Shown: one piece after another, positions 1-10,300 of the stretch
How positions within the stretch are numbered: the stretch's first letter is position 1
Layout: every line of letters starts with the position of its first letter
Assembly: GCA_036502005.1 (NCBI GenBank)
Contig: DASXZH010000039.1
Location: forward strand, 85,902-149,901
DNA length: 64,000 nt
Origin: DASXZH01 sp036502005
GTDB lineage: Bacteria > Armatimonadota > Fimbriimonadia > Fimbriimonadales > Fimbriimonadaceae
Direction of reading: 5' to 3'
The notes under the pieces: generated by a model
What the model was told of the DNA's origin: nothing
Databases searched by the model: none
What the model saw: only the letters and a program-made list of their open reading frames with translations
Translations under genes and position numbers: made by a program

Positions 1-1
1 G

Positions 2-910
2 ACCAGATACCAAAAAATCAAATCGCACGGCATCCATGGCGTTTTCCTAGAAGGCGGGCTGAACGACAGAGAATTTAATCTAATCCGAGAGGCGGGCCTA
101 GAGCTTCACTCCTGGATGTGGACGACCAATCGCGGTGAGCAATTTATTAGGGATCACCACCCCGATTGGTTTATGGTGAGCCGAAGCGGAAAGTCTTGCT
201 TCGACCATCCCCCGTACGTAGATTATTATCGCTGGATCTCGCCAGTAATTCCCGGCGTTCAAAGCTATCTAAGCGAGCGCGTTGCCGAACTGGCTGCCCA
301 CCCCGCCGTGCAGGGCGTTCACTTGGATTACGTGCGTTATCCGGATGTGATCTTGCCCCGAGCTTTATGGGACAAATATAAGCTCGTTCAAAACGAAGAG
401 CTGGCGGATTACGATTTTTGCTATAGCGACCACACGCGAAAGGCATTCAAAGATTTTTGCGGCCGCGATCCGCTTGAAATCGAAGATCCCGCCCACGATC
501 AGCAGTGGTTGCATTTCCGCTACGATTCTGTGACTCACCTCGTTAAGAAATTGGCCAAGGTTGCTCACGACCACAGCAAAGAGATCACAGCGGCGGTTTT
601 CCCAACGCCCCACATGGCCCGCAAGATTTGCCGCCAAGATTGGGATAAGTTTCCCCTGGACGGCTTCTGCCCAATGACCTACCATGCCTTTTACAATGAG
701 GGTATCGATTGGATCGGAAGTTGCGTTTTGGAGAACATTCAGTCCGTTTCTGTACCGATCTATGCCGGTCTTTATATGCCGGATCTTGGAAAGGTCGACG
801 ACTTCAAGCGAGCGATCCAGGTTTCCCTGCACAATGGCGCGGCCGGGGTTTCGCTTTTCGGCGGCGTGGACGACGCTCACTGGGCGGCGTTTGAAGAAGC
901 GATAGTGTAG
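2..910 (+). CDS. GHL10-type glycoside hydrolase-like protein, 5' truncated
   Basis: The reading frame is open to the window edge, so the N-terminus lies upstream; the first in-frame ATG (116) is internal to the fold and is not the true start. The visible part has the TIM-barrel-like pattern of the glycosyl-hydrolase-like 10 (GHL10/DUF187) family: HGVFLEGG, then HSWMWTTN, and the typical strand end GVHLDYVRYPD (about residue 100 of the visible part), followed by CPMTYHAFY. The family is thought to act on polysaccharides, but substrates are largely unknown. No signal peptide can be judged. It ends 45 bp before flhA on the same strand. Family assignment is fairly sure; substrate is unknown. Confidence 0.75.
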   Translation, partial: TRYQKIKSHGIHGVFLEGGLNDREFNLIREAGLELHSWMWTTNRGEQFIRDHHPDWFMVSRSGKSCFDHPPYVDYYRWISPVIPGVQSYLSERVAELAAHPAVQGVHLDYVRYPDVILPRALWDKYKLVQNEELADYDFCYSDHTRKAFKDFCGRDPLEIEDPAHDQQWLHFRYDSVTHLVKKLAKVAHDHSKEITAAVFPTPHMARKICRQDWDKFPLDGFCPMTYHAFYNEGIDWIGSCVLENIQSVSVPIYAGLYMPDLGKVDDFKRAIQVSLHNGAAGVSLFGGVDDAHWAAFEEAIV

Positions 911-955
911 CCTCCATTCCCCCGCAAATTTACCGATACTTCCAATAGGCCCTTT

Positions 956-3049
956 ATGCGCTTTACGGATATCACCCAGAAAATCTTTAGGCACACAGAT
1001 ATGATGCTGGGCCTCGGCATCCTTGCCGTTATCGGCATGCTCATTCTGCCCCTGCCTCAGTGGGCGCTTGACTTGGGGCTAGTTCTAGCGATCTCGGCCG
1101 CCGTTATCATCCTTCTTACAGCCGTAAACATCAGCGACCCGTTAGAGTTCAGCGTTTTCCCTTCGCTACTCCTAATCACCACCCTTTTTAGGCTTGCTTT
1201 AAGCATTGCTGCAACAAAGCTAATTCTTGGAAGCGGCACCGCCGGCCATGTGATCGAAACGTTCGGAAACCTCGTTATGGGCGGGGATTTTGTGGTTGGC
1301 TTTGTCGCGTTCTTGATCCTCGTCATCGTTCAGTTCATCGTTATCACGAACGGCGCGGGACGCGTTTCGGAAGTCGTTGCCAGGTTCACATTGGACGCTA
1401 TGCCCGGTAAGCAGATGGCTATCGATGCCGATCTTGCCGCTGGCCTCATCAACGAAGCCGAAGCACGCACAAGGCGAAAGAAGATCAAGGCAGAAGCGGA
1501 TTTCTATGGAGCGATGGATGGCGCTTCCAAGTTTGTTAAGGGCGACGCTATCGCTTCGATTTTAATCATCGTCGTCAACATCGTCGGCGGCTTCGCCGTC
1601 GGGTTTATGAAGGGCGAAGGCGATGCCCTTACCATCCTTAAGACTTACGCTTTGCTTTCGGTGGGTGAAGGCCTCGTATCTCAGCTACCTGCTCTGCTCA
1701 TTTCCACTGCGAGTGGTCTTATGGTTACCCGCGCCGGCCAAGAGCGCAGCATGGGCACCGAAGTTGCCGTTCAGGTTTTGGGCCAGCCAAAAGCCATCGG
1801 CTTTGCATCCGCCGCTTTGGCGGCCATGGCTTTTGTTCCCGGCTTTCCCGCTACCATTTTCCTCATCGCTTCGGGCGGCCTTTACGGTATGTTTAGGTTC
1901 ATTTCCGGCAACCCCGGCGCCATAAAAGACATCGGCAAGAAGCAGGAAACTAAAGAAGAAATAAAAGCGGCCAAGACAAAGGCGATGCCAACCGGACCGG
2001 AATCAGTGCTTCCGCTTCTGAATGTCGACCCGATTGAGATCGAAATTGGATACGGCCTGACGCGACTGGCGGACCCCAAGGCAGGCGGCGACCTATCGGA
2101 GCGAGTAACGGCCACGAGGCGTCAGATTGCGCTGGAACTTGGCTTTGTCATGCCAACTGTTCGGATCCGGGACAGTATCCATCTGGAAAGCAATCAATAC
2201 ATCATCAAGGTTCGAGGCGAGGAAGTTGCGCGGGCCGATTCCTCAACTACGAAGTGCCTTGCCGTTAACAGCGGCACCGTGCTTCACCCGGTCATCGGCA
2301 CCCCCACCAAAGACCCCGTCTTTGGCTTAGAAGCCCTTTGGATCGATGCGAATGTGCGGGAGATGGCGGAACGCGCCGGTTATACGGTTATTGAGCCTAG
2401 CGCTGTTATTTCGACCCACCTAGCCGAGATCGTGAAGACCTATGCGGCAGAACTTCTCAGCCGCCAAGACGTTCAAACCCTCATCGATAACGCCAAATCG
2501 ATTAACGAAGCAGTCGTTACCGAACTCGTGCCCAACATTTTGCAGGTCGGCGACATTCAGAAGGTGCTCCAGCACTTGCTGAGGGAGCGAGTCCCCATCC
2601 GAGATATGGTCACCATTTTGGAGACTATGGCCGACTTCGGCGGCCGCGTGAAAGACCCCGATCAGCTTGGCGAGCTCGTTCGCGCGGCGATTTCGAGAAC
2701 AATCACGCGCCAGCATATCGACGATTCCAACAAACTTTATTGCTTAACTTTGGAGCCTTCGCTGGAGCGTTCGCTGGTGGAATGCCTAAGCAACACCGCC
2801 ATGGGGCCGATCCTCTTCATGGAGCCGAACGAGCAGAAACGGTTCATTGAGGAGCTGCAAACCGAGAACGACCGCGCTACCGCAAGAGGCCATCAAGCCA
2901 TCCTTCTATGCGGAAACCAGCTTCGATTGCCGCTGAGAAGATTGGTTGAGAAATATATCTCCGGTCTTCACGTCTTAGCTTATAACGAAGTTGCCTCGCG
3001 AGCCGACGTCGAGTTTATCGCTCAGGTGAAGGCCGTTCAGGCAGCTTAA
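956..3049 (+). CDS. flhA: Flagellar export gate protein FlhA
   Basis: FlhA is the inner-membrane component of the flagellar type III export gate; its cytoplasmic domain docks chaperone-substrate complexes. The 697-residue length is normal. Residues about 20-320 hold the hydrophobic helices, with the family (FHIPEP) signature around residues 133-163 (GAGRVSEVVARFTLDAMPGK). The rest, from about 345, is the soluble domain with TLEPSLE and the late QLRLPLRRLVEKY segment. An AGG lies 6 nt before the ATG. It stands apart from the main flagellar operon at 41.7-49.8 kb, and its neighbours here are not flagellar. Confidence 0.97.
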   Translation: MRFTDITQKIFRHTDMMLGLGILAVIGMLILPLPQWALDLGLVLAISAAVIILLTAVNISDPLEFSVFPSLLLITTLFRLALSIAATKLILGSGTAGHVIETFGNLVMGGDFVVGFVAFLILVIVQFIVITNGAGRVSEVVARFTLDAMPGKQMAIDADLAAGLINEAEARTRRKKIKAEADFYGAMDGASKFVKGDAIASILIIVVNIVGGFAVGFMKGEGDALTILKTYALLSVGEGLVSQLPALLISTASGLMVTRAGQERSMGTEVAVQVLGQPKAIGFASAALAAMAFVPGFPATIFLIASGGLYGMFRFISGNPGAIKDIGKKQETKEEIKAAKTKAMPTGPESVLPLLNVDPIEIEIGYGLTRLADPKAGGDLSERVTATRRQIALELGFVMPTVRIRDSIHLESNQYIIKVRGEEVARADSSTTKCLAVNSGTVLHPVIGTPTKDPVFGLEALWIDANVREMAERAGYTVIEPSAVISTHLAEIVKTYAAELLSRQDVQTLIDNAKSINEAVVTELVPNILQVGDIQKVLQHLLRERVPIRDMVTILETMADFGGRVKDPDQLGELVRAAISRTITRQHIDDSNKLYCLTLEPSLERSLVECLSNTAMGPILFMEPNEQKRFIEELQTENDRATARGHQAILLCGNQLRLPLRRLVEKYISGLHVLAYNEVASRADVEFIAQVKAVQAA

Positions 3050-3120
3050 CGACATATTTTTCGTACAAGTAGTCCTAGGTCTATTTGGCAGCTTGAAACG
3101 GGTTCTAAATTGACCCCGTG

Positions 3121-3126
3121 TATAAT
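3121..3126 (+). promoter_or_regulatory. -10 element upstream of the PspA-family gene
   Basis: A perfect TATAAT lies 45 nt before the ATG at 3171. No well-spaced -35 is visible: TTGACC at 3110 is too close and TTGAAA at 3094 leaves a 21-nt spacer, so the promoter may be activator-dependent. Transcription would start near 3133, which rules out the upstream in-frame TTG at 3129 as a start codon. Confidence 0.45.
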
Positions 3127-3170
3127 GTTTGCGTGGGGCAGACGCTGATTCGACCACGCACTGGAGTTCG

Positions 3171-3980
3171 ATGAACAGATTTTTTCGCTGGGTAAAGGCC
3201 ATTTTTAATCGGGGAATGGACAAGCTGGAGGATCCGGATATTATGCTGGATCAGGCCCGGCGTGATATGCAGGAGACCTTGATCGGTAACCGTGAGAAAG
3301 CGGTTCACGCGATCACTCAAAAAAACCGCCTGCAAGGCATGTACGACGACATGCTGAAGCGCTCCAATAGCCTTGAATCTCAGGCCACCATGGCATTGCA
3401 GCAGGGTAAGCGCGACCTAGCGCGTCAGTTCATCCGGGAAAAGGCCAGCAACGACAGCAGCCTTGCTACCCTGAAAGCTTCTTTGGATCAGGCAACAACG
3501 GCCGTCGACCAAGTGAAGATCGCTATTAAGCGCCAAGAAGAGGAAGTGCGCAAGAAGACGGCGGAAGCCCTTGCCATGAAGGCGCAATGGAAGCAGGCCC
3601 AGATTCAGAATTCGATTTCGAAGGCTCTTGAGGGTTTGACCTTTGAGAACCAACTTGAGTCGTTTGGCGCCGCAGCGGAAAAGATCCGCGACGCCCAAAG
3701 CGAAGCTGCCGCCCGCCAGGAAATGCAGGCGAGTTCTTTACAGGGCCAGGTCATGCAGCTTGAAGATCAGGCCATGGATGTTGAGGCAGAAAGCGAACTT
3801 GTGAAGCTTGAAGAGCGACTGGGTCTTCGGCCGAAGCCGCAGGCGGAGCTAGGCGCAACACAGCAAGTTGCTTTGGGGACAGGTGCGGACGATTTGCAGT
3901 TGCCGCCACCGAAAGAGGTTCCTGCCTCTGAAGTGGACGCGCAGTTGGCAGAGTTGGAGAAACGGATACAAGGAAGCTAG
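3171..3980 (+). CDS. PspA/IM30 (Vipp1-like) family protein
   Basis: A 269-residue, almost entirely helical protein. It has the family's N-terminal amphipathic membrane-binding helix (MNRFFRWVKAIFNRGMDKLEDP), the PDIMLDQARRDMQ segment and a long coiled coil to about residue 205, then a low-complexity tail. PspA/Vipp1 proteins assemble into ESCRT-III-like rings and spirals that protect or remodel the inner membrane under stress. The ATG at 3171 is chosen because GGAG lies 4 nt upstream and the family's N-terminus starts there; the frame extends to a TTG at 3129, but that would sit on the -10 box. No pspB, pspC or pspF neighbours are present. Confidence 0.88.
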   Translation: MNRFFRWVKAIFNRGMDKLEDPDIMLDQARRDMQETLIGNREKAVHAITQKNRLQGMYDDMLKRSNSLESQATMALQQGKRDLARQFIREKASNDSSLATLKASLDQATTAVDQVKIAIKRQEEEVRKKTAEALAMKAQWKQAQIQNSISKALEGLTFENQLESFGAAAEKIRDAQSEAAARQEMQASSLQGQVMQLEDQAMDVEAESELVKLEERLGLRPKPQAELGATQQVALGTGADDLQLPPPKEVPASEVDAQLAELEKRIQGS

Positions 3981-4020
3981 GGCCTAGGTTGGCTCATTCC
4001 TGACAAGCATCACGGTTAGA

Positions 4021-4157
4021 TGTCTTGTGTATTGTGTCTTGTGAGCTAAATCTGGTGGCACGACCAACTTAAGATAAAAATGCCTCGCAGTTCGAACCGG
4101 AGTGCTGGCGAAAGATTTTCGGCGGGCTTAAGACACAAAACACAACACACAAGACAC
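4021..4157. repeat. Heptamer tandem repeats in inverted arms
   Basis: Left arm 4021-4043 is three in-phase heptamers (TGTCTTG, TGTATTG, TGTCTTG). Right arm 4132-4157 is the complementary series (GACACAA, AACACAA, CACACAA, GACAC). The arms can pair into a long imperfect hairpin with a loop of about 90 nt. It occupies the gap between the PspA-family gene and the convergent gene at 4256-4777. It is one of a class found throughout the window. Confidence 0.8.
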
Positions 4158-4214
4158 CGTTTCAACGCTCAACTCAAAACGCTCAAGGCTTTCGTCCCCC
4201 TGCTAACTCCCCGT

Positions 4215-4257
4215 AAAAACAGGGCCGGGAGTCGCATAGCGACTCTCAGTCAGCCCT
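4215..4257 (-). terminator. Rho-independent terminator
   Basis: Read on the minus strand: AGGGC stem base, inner perfect stem GAGTCGC-TAT-GCGACTC (4229-4245), GCCCT, then GTTTTT. It begins at the stop codon of the minus-strand gene 4256-4777 and would end its transcript. Confidence 0.75.
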
Positions 4258-4777
4258 AGTTACCTGACTTCCTAAATGTTTGAAGCTTGTCGTTAGTTGG
4301 CTGCGGCGTAAGCAAAATTCCGTTAGCAATCTTCTCAACTGCATCTTTAGCCTTAAGGTGATCGATATTAATGAATAGCGTGGGCCCGTCAAATCCAGCA
4401 ACCATAGCAGGGCCCATCCCCAAAAATTCCTTGATATCACTGCCCGCCGCTGATTCTGAATCGTAGACCGGGATCAAAAAGAACGCATGCTTTTTGTTGG
4501 ATCTATCTACTGCGCTAGCGATCACACGCGTCGCAGAGTTGCCTGCGGGATCGTCGCCTAAAGGTTCGCAGATGGTTGCCTTCGCCTTCAAGTGCGCTAA
4601 GGCTTTCTTTGATCTCGGATTCTTTTTGGCGTCCGAAGTCAGCATGTCAACCACCTTTTGAAGCCCCGCCATTCTCTGCTTGGGAGTTATTTTCGAGTGA
4701 TAAGCCCATGGCGGTAGCTCCTGGCAAAATGCGAACGAGGGAACGCAAACGAAAATAAGGGTGCTTATCCATTTCAT
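4256..4777 (-). CDS. Secreted protein of unknown function
   Basis: 173 residues starting at the ATG at 4777. The frame extends 12 codons further upstream, but the later Met begins a clear Sec signal peptide (MKWISTLIFVCVPSFAFC, cleavage probably near AFC-QE; the -3 to -1 residues do not make a lipobox). The mature part is mixed alpha/beta with a C-terminal GPTLFINIDHLKAKDAVEKI segment. I do not recognise a domain. It lies 32 bp downstream of the CCA-adding-type gene on the same strand and is followed by a terminator, so the two may be cotranscribed. Confidence 0.65.
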   Translation of the reverse strand: MKWISTLIFVCVPSFAFCQELPPWAYHSKITPKQRMAGLQKVVDMLTSDAKKNPRSKKALAHLKAKATICEPLGDDPAGNSATRVIASAVDRSNKKHAFFLIPVYDSESAAGSDIKEFLGMGPAMVAGFDGPTLFINIDHLKAKDAVEKIANGILLTPQPTNDKLQTFRKSGN

Positions 4778-4809
4778 ATCTATGTAAACGGCTTGGCTTG
4801 CGGTTGGTA

Positions 4810-6192
4810 TCACAGTTGTTTATGAACAGACCGAACAAGCTTTTCGGCCCCCTCCTTATCCCCCGGCACGAGTTCGCCCTCCAGAACCCGGTCCAGCAGA
4901 ATCGACTTCAGCCTGCCCACTTCCGGGCCAGGCTCCAACCCAGTCAATTCCATAATCTCTTCTCCACTGAGCGGGCTTTCCAAACTTGAACGTGGCGTAA
5001 CTTGCTTCACTTCGGCGAGTCGTTCACGTATCGGCGCCAACTCCAAAGTCTTAAGTCCAGGGCGGAGGGCCAAGGTATCGGCTTCAACCAGTTGCAGCAA
5101 ATCTTCAACCTCACCATCCATATCCCGGATAAGCCGACGTGCAGCAGAAGCCGTAAACTCGTGCATGCTGCCGAGCCGCATGTGGTTGCGAACCAATAAA
5201 ACAACCGGCGCGATCTGCTCGTTAGAGAACTTAAGCCGCTGAAGCATTCGGTAAGCGATCTGTGCGCCCAAGCCTTCGTGGCCAAAAAAGCGCGTATTGC
5301 CCTCATCATCCACAAAGCGGGTTTGCGGCTTTCCAACGTCGTGTAGAAGTGCTCCCAAAGAAAGGGTTAGGTTTCCTGGCCCAATATTATCCAAAACCAA
5401 TAACGTGTGGTCCCAAACGTCCAAGTGATGGTAACTGCCCTGCTCAACTCCAACCATATCCTCGAACTCAGGTGCGAACAGCGGCAACAAATCCAGCTTT
5501 AGCAAATCGCGCATCGATTCGCTTGCGCCCGGAAGCAGAAGCATCTTTACCCATTCATCGCGGATGCGCTCTTCGCTGATAATGCTTAGGCGGTCGGACT
5601 GCGCAACGACGGCATCCTCGATGCCAGGTACAAGTTCGAAGCCTAATTGTTGTTTAAATCGTATGGCACGCAGCATGCGCAACGGGTCTTCGTAAAAGGT
5701 CGCGCGCGGGTTCAATGGCGTTCTTAGTAACTTGTCCTTAAGGTCTTGGAGTCCGGTTCCAAGTGGGTCCCGTAGCTCTTCCGTGTGGATGTTCTCCAAC
5801 AGGGTGTTCACCGTGAAGTCACGACGCCGGGCGTCATCTTCCAGAGTTGCCGGCTCAACATCAGGCTTTCGCGAGTCATCCTCGTAGCTTTCGCGTCTTG
5901 CCGTAATGAGTTCGATCTGAGCTCCGCCGATTCGAACCATTGCCGTGCCGAACCGGGGGTAAATGACCGGAAATATATCCGAGACCTCTCGTTCCCAAAG
6001 ATTGTGGGCGAGGGTGATTGCGTCCATCTCCGTCACCACATCGAAATCCGTTGGCTCGGATTTGCCCAGCAGCTTGTCGCGAACGGCCCCGCCCACAAGC
6101 CAAAGGTGGCCCTCGTAAGGAGTTGATTTTGTGGATCCCGCCAGGGCGGCTAGAGCGTGATGCATCTGGGTTGGAGAGTACCGCTCATTCAC
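4810..6192 (-). CDS. CCA tRNA nucleotidyltransferase / poly(A) polymerase family with HD domain
   Basis: Class II nucleotidyltransferase that adds CCA to tRNA 3' ends (or A tails). The head carries LWLVGGAVRDKLLG and the metal-binding DFD of TDFDVVT, then the RRDFTVN and DPLRMLRAIRF motifs. The C-terminal half has an HD-type domain (HHLDVWDHT, LLHDVGKPQT), as in the cca group that also has phosphohydrolase activity. The start is uncertain: the frame runs to 6363, but that would overlap the divergent CuAO-N gene. GTG at 6192 (460 aa) or ATG at 6165 are both plausible; neither has a strong Shine-Dalgarno. CCA-adding and A-adding members cannot be separated by eye. Confidence 0.88.
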   Translation of the reverse strand: MNERYSPTQMHHALAALAGSTKSTPYEGHLWLVGGAVRDKLLGKSEPTDFDVVTEMDAITLAHNLWEREVSDIFPVIYPRFGTAMVRIGGAQIELITARRESYEDDSRKPDVEPATLEDDARRRDFTVNTLLENIHTEELRDPLGTGLQDLKDKLLRTPLNPRATFYEDPLRMLRAIRFKQQLGFELVPGIEDAVVAQSDRLSIISEERIRDEWVKMLLLPGASESMRDLLKLDLLPLFAPEFEDMVGVEQGSYHHLDVWDHTLLVLDNIGPGNLTLSLGALLHDVGKPQTRFVDDEGNTRFFGHEGLGAQIAYRMLQRLKFSNEQIAPVVLLVRNHMRLGSMHEFTASAARRLIRDMDGEVEDLLQLVEADTLALRPGLKTLELAPIRERLAEVKQVTPRSSLESPLSGEEIMELTGLEPGPEVGRLKSILLDRVLEGELVPGDKEGAEKLVRSVHKQL

Positions 6193-6302
6193 TCCCGCGC
6201 CCTGCGTGGTAAGAATAGAGGACCTACTTTCGCGCAACACGTCCTTAATTTGTTCGTCAAACTTTAGGGATCTGAAGTTATACACTGCTTCAGGAAAGAG
6301 AA

Positions 6303-7304
6303 ATGAACATATTACTGAAAACAAGCTTTTTAGCTGTACTTGCCGTGGGAGCGTTGCCTGCATTCGCTCAAGATGGCCAAATCACCGTCGTTGCCAATGG
6401 CCACCGAGTCCACTTTGATGGCATGCAGCCCGAGGAAATCGACGGCCGTGTCCTCGTTCCACTTCGGGGCGTTTTTGAAGACTTGGGGGCGCACGTACAC
6501 TGGAACGCGGCCACTCAAACCGTGAACGTGGATCGTGGTCCGCAAACCGTGGAGGTTCAGATCGGAAATCACCGCGCCATGGTAAATGACCGAGAGGTAA
6601 ATCTAGATGTTGCCCCGATCCTTAAGTTCGATAACACGCTTGTTCCTCTCAGATTCATTAGCGAAGCGCTCGGCTCTGACGTCGATTGGCGCGCGGCACA
6701 AATGACGGTGGTTATTAGCACCGAAAGAAGGCAGCGCTCGGAACCCATCGCGGTTGCCGGAGTGGGCGCTGAACGGGATGTATTCCCTGCCAATCTTCAG
6801 CTAAGAATCGTCTTGAACGATCCTATCAGTTCTAGAACCAGCCGAAGAGGCGACCGATTTATGGCGACCGTTACCGGCGAGAACGCTGGCGGACGCGGAT
6901 TCGTCGACGCCAAGATCTCGGGAGTTGTCGAAGTCACGCAGAGCGCTATCGATGGCGCGCCAGGAGTTTTGCAGGTTCGGCTGGATTCCATCCAGTTCCC
7001 GGATGGCCACTCCGTTCCCATTTCCGGCCGGTTAGTGGCTGCCAAAGGCACTCATTGGATCCAATCGGACGATGGCGGCGACCTAATGGCCGACGGCAAC
7101 TGGTTCCAAAAGCAGAAGAACCATAATATCGACCTCAGGGCAGGCACCGAGCTTGAGATTAACGTTCGCCGGTCCATGGGTCAGCGCATGCGCCGCGGCG
7201 ATCCCGGATATCCGGGCCTTGATCAGCACATGGCCGATCCTGCAAAGAACCAAAATGGACCAAAACACGCCCCTGGCCTTCCAGGCGACGACAGCGGCTT
7301 TTAG
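6303..7304 (+). CDS. Secreted copper-amine-oxidase N-terminal (CuAO-N1) domain protein
   Basis: 333 residues with a Sec signal peptide (MNILLKTSFLAVLAVGALPAFA-QDG). Residues about 27-140 form the CuAO-N1 repeat (VLVPLRGVFEDLGAHVHWN ... NTLVPLRFISEALGSDVDW), a domain often found on cell-surface and wall-associated proteins. The remainder (about 150-333) includes a beta-rich domain and a disordered Gly/Pro/Asp-rich tail. AGGAAAGAG at 6292-6300 is a good Shine-Dalgarno for this ATG. It is divergent from the CCA-adding-type gene; a TATACA at 6279 may be its -10. Function is unknown beyond being exported. Confidence 0.82.
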   Translation: MNILLKTSFLAVLAVGALPAFAQDGQITVVANGHRVHFDGMQPEEIDGRVLVPLRGVFEDLGAHVHWNAATQTVNVDRGPQTVEVQIGNHRAMVNDREVNLDVAPILKFDNTLVPLRFISEALGSDVDWRAAQMTVVISTERRQRSEPIAVAGVGAERDVFPANLQLRIVLNDPISSRTSRRGDRFMATVTGENAGGRGFVDAKISGVVEVTQSAIDGAPGVLQVRLDSIQFPDGHSVPISGRLVAAKGTHWIQSDDGGDLMADGNWFQKQKNHNIDLRAGTELEINVRRSMGQRMRRGDPGYPGLDQHMADPAKNQNGPKHAPGLPGDDSGF

Positions 7305-7337
7305 ATTGCAAACAAGTTCATATTAGGAAAAACATCT

Positions 7338-7373
7338 TGGACAAATATCCGAATTCCCTTGGATATTTGTCCA
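7338..7373. promoter_or_regulatory. Perfect 13-bp inverted repeat (operator or weak terminator)
   Basis: TGGACAAATATCC at 7338-7350 and its exact complement at 7361-7373, separated by 10 nt. AT-rich arms and the lack of a proper T-tract (ATTTTGG) argue for an operator of the following PSD1 gene as much as for a terminator of the CuAO-N gene 33 bp upstream. Confidence 0.5.
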
Positions 7374-7392
7374 TTTTGGTGTACTCTGGTAT

Positions 7393-10300
7393 ATGTTAAT
7401 GCCTCGACGAGGAGAGCTTTTTAAATTGCGACAATTTCTTCAGTTGTCGATGTTTCTGTTGCTAGCAGCAGGGATCGCGACTATGTCGTCTTCGGCAACC
7501 ACATCGAAAGATTTACACCGAGTTGAGTTCAATCGCGATATTCGGCCGGTAATCCAAAAATGCTTCGCATGTCATGGTCCCGATGCCGGTGCTCGAATGA
7601 TGGGCCTCAGGCTCGACCAACGCGATGGCGCCGTCACAAAACTGTCTGACGGTAAGTTCGCCATCGTCCCCGGGCACCCCGAAGAGAGCGCTCTTATAGA
7701 TCGCGTCTTTTCCAAAGATCCGAATATGATCATGCCGCCCACCGGCAGCAACAAGTTCTTAAGCGACGACGAGAAGAACCTGCTCAAGCAGTGGATCAAA
7801 GAAGGGGCGGAATACAAGGAGCATTGGGGTTTTGTTCTCCCAACCCGATATTCCCTTCCCGCAGTTCAGCGCAAGGATTGGCCGAAGAATGCGATCGACT
7901 ATTTCATCCTGGCAAATCTAGAGGACAACCAGCTTTCTCCTTCGCCCGAAGCCGATAAACGCACTTTGATTCGCCGCGTAACGATGGACCTCATCGGCTT
8001 GCCACCGACGCTTGAGGAAATAAACAACTTCCTGGCAGATAAATCGCCCAATGCCTACGAAAAGGTGGTCGACCGCCTTCTCGCTTCGCCCCGCTACGGT
8101 GAGCGAATGGCGATGGACTGGATGGACTACTCCAGATACGCTGACAGCAACGGATTTCAGAGCGATTGGGAGAGATACCAGTGGCGATGGCGTGATTGGG
8201 TGATCGACGCTTTCAACAATAACATGCCCTACGATGAGTTTGCTAAAGAGCAAATCGCGGGCGACCTCTATCCGCATCCAACCGAAGGTGAGCGTTTGGC
8301 AACGGGCTTTAACCGCAACCACCGCATCAACACGGAAGGCGGCGTCATCCCCGAAGAATGGCGGGTTGAGAACGTGATCGACCGCGTGCAAACCACCTCC
8401 GAAACCTTCCTTGGTCTAACGGCTGGTTGCGCTCGTTGTCACGATCACAAGTACGACCCCATTTCCCAAAAGGATTTCTACTCCCTGTGCGCTTACTTCA
8501 ACAACGTAAGCGAAACCGGCTCCGGTGTGGAAATGCCGGTCAACCATCCTCCCACGATGCAGGCTCCGACCGTTGAGCAGGCCAAAGATGCCAACGATCT
8601 TAAGGTCAAACTCATCGATCTCAACTCCGACTTAGATGACAAGTTGGCCCTAAACGCTGGAGTTGGCGCTAACTGGAAGCCCAGCAAAACGGCAGCCCCG
8701 CTGGCGTCTCTTTCCAACGGTTTGGTCGCTCGCTATCAACTCGGCAATCAGCCGATGCTCATCGCCGGTAAGGGACCGCAGCCGAAAGCGGTTGGCAATG
8801 TGAGCGGTGATATTGGTCGCTACACGGGAAGCATTACATCCAACGATAAGGCTTATGTCGAGCTTGGCAATGTCGGCGATTTCGATACCCACGACAAGTT
8901 CTCCTATGGAGCCTGGGTCAATCCCGCCAACCCTGGGCCAGGCGCGGCGATGGCCCGAATGGATTCCAATCACGATTACGTGGGTTGGGATCTAAACTTC
9001 GATAGCTCTCGGCCTGTCGTCCATATCATCTCCCATTGGAGTGATAATGCGCTTAAAGTGATATCGAAAAAGAGTATTCCGCTGAACGAGTGGAGCTATG
9101 TTTTCGTCACCTACGATGGTTCGGCCACTCCCGATGGAATCAAGATTTACATTAACGGCGACGCGGTGGAGCATACGACGGAAGTCAACATGCTCAAGGG
9201 CTCCATCCGAAACAAAGTCGGCGCGACCGTAGGCCGCCGCACCGGCGACAGCAACTTCCAAGGCAAAATCGATGACCCGGTTATTTATAACCGCGTCGTT
9301 ACTCCGCAGGAAGTCGCTAACCTGGCTGATGTCAGCCCAGCGATTCCGATCGTTTCTATCTCTCCCGAAAAACGAACGGCGGGCCAAAAGCAGATTCTCG
9401 ACCGGTATGCCTTGCGCGATACCGATCCGAAGTTCCTTGCTATGGACCAAGAGCGGGTCAAGCTCCAGCACGATTACGAAAAGCTTGAAAACGACATCCC
9501 AACCGCGATGATCATGGATGAAGGCCATCCCCGGGAAGCGCACGTCCTCATCCGCGGCGAGTATGACCATCCAGGCGTAAAAGTGACGCCCGGAATTCCT
9601 GCTGCTCTTGGCGCTTTGCCAAAAGGCGCGCCGAACAACCGGCTCGGTTTGGCCGAATGGATCGCCAGCTCAACTAATCCGCTAACGGCTCGGGTCGCCG
9701 TAAACCGGATGTGGGCAAGGCTATTCGGAACCGGCATCTGCTCTTCCCTTGACGACTTCGGCACTCGCGCCGAGTTCCCCAGCCATCCGGAATTGCTGGA
9801 TTGGCTCGCAACCGAGTTCGTGCGGTTGAAATGGGACCAAAAGGCGATGTGGAAGGAGCTCGTAATGAGCGCAACTTATCGCCAAAGCTCGATCATCAAT
9901 CCTGCCGCCTACAAAATCGATCCAGGCAACCGGCTTCTGGCCCACGGCCCGCGCTTTAGGCTCACCGGCGAGGCGATCAGGGATCAAGCTTTGCTCGATG
10001 GCGGCTTGCTGGTCGAAAAGATCGGCGGACCTGGCGTTTATCCCTACATGCCGGCCGGCATTTGGGATGAAACGAACAACTACGGCAACATGCGCAACTA
10101 CATGCACGCCAAGGATTCTGGCCTTTACCGCCGCAGCCTTTACACGATTTGGAAGCGCACCGCCGCCCCGCCCGACATGACCGTCTTCGACGTTCCCTCC
10201 CGCGAGGTTTGTCTGATTATGCGAGCCCGAACCGATACGCCAATGCAGGCACTGACCTTGATGAACGACGTCACGTTCGTTGAGGCTTCGCGCGCCTTGG

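Noticed and set aside
365..994. 209-aa minus-strand ORF
   Set aside because: Antisense to the GHL10 gene and the start of flhA.
3129..3170. TTG start for the PspA-family gene
   Set aside because: It lies just after the TATAAT box and before the expected transcription start; ATG 3171 has a Shine-Dalgarno and the family N-terminus.
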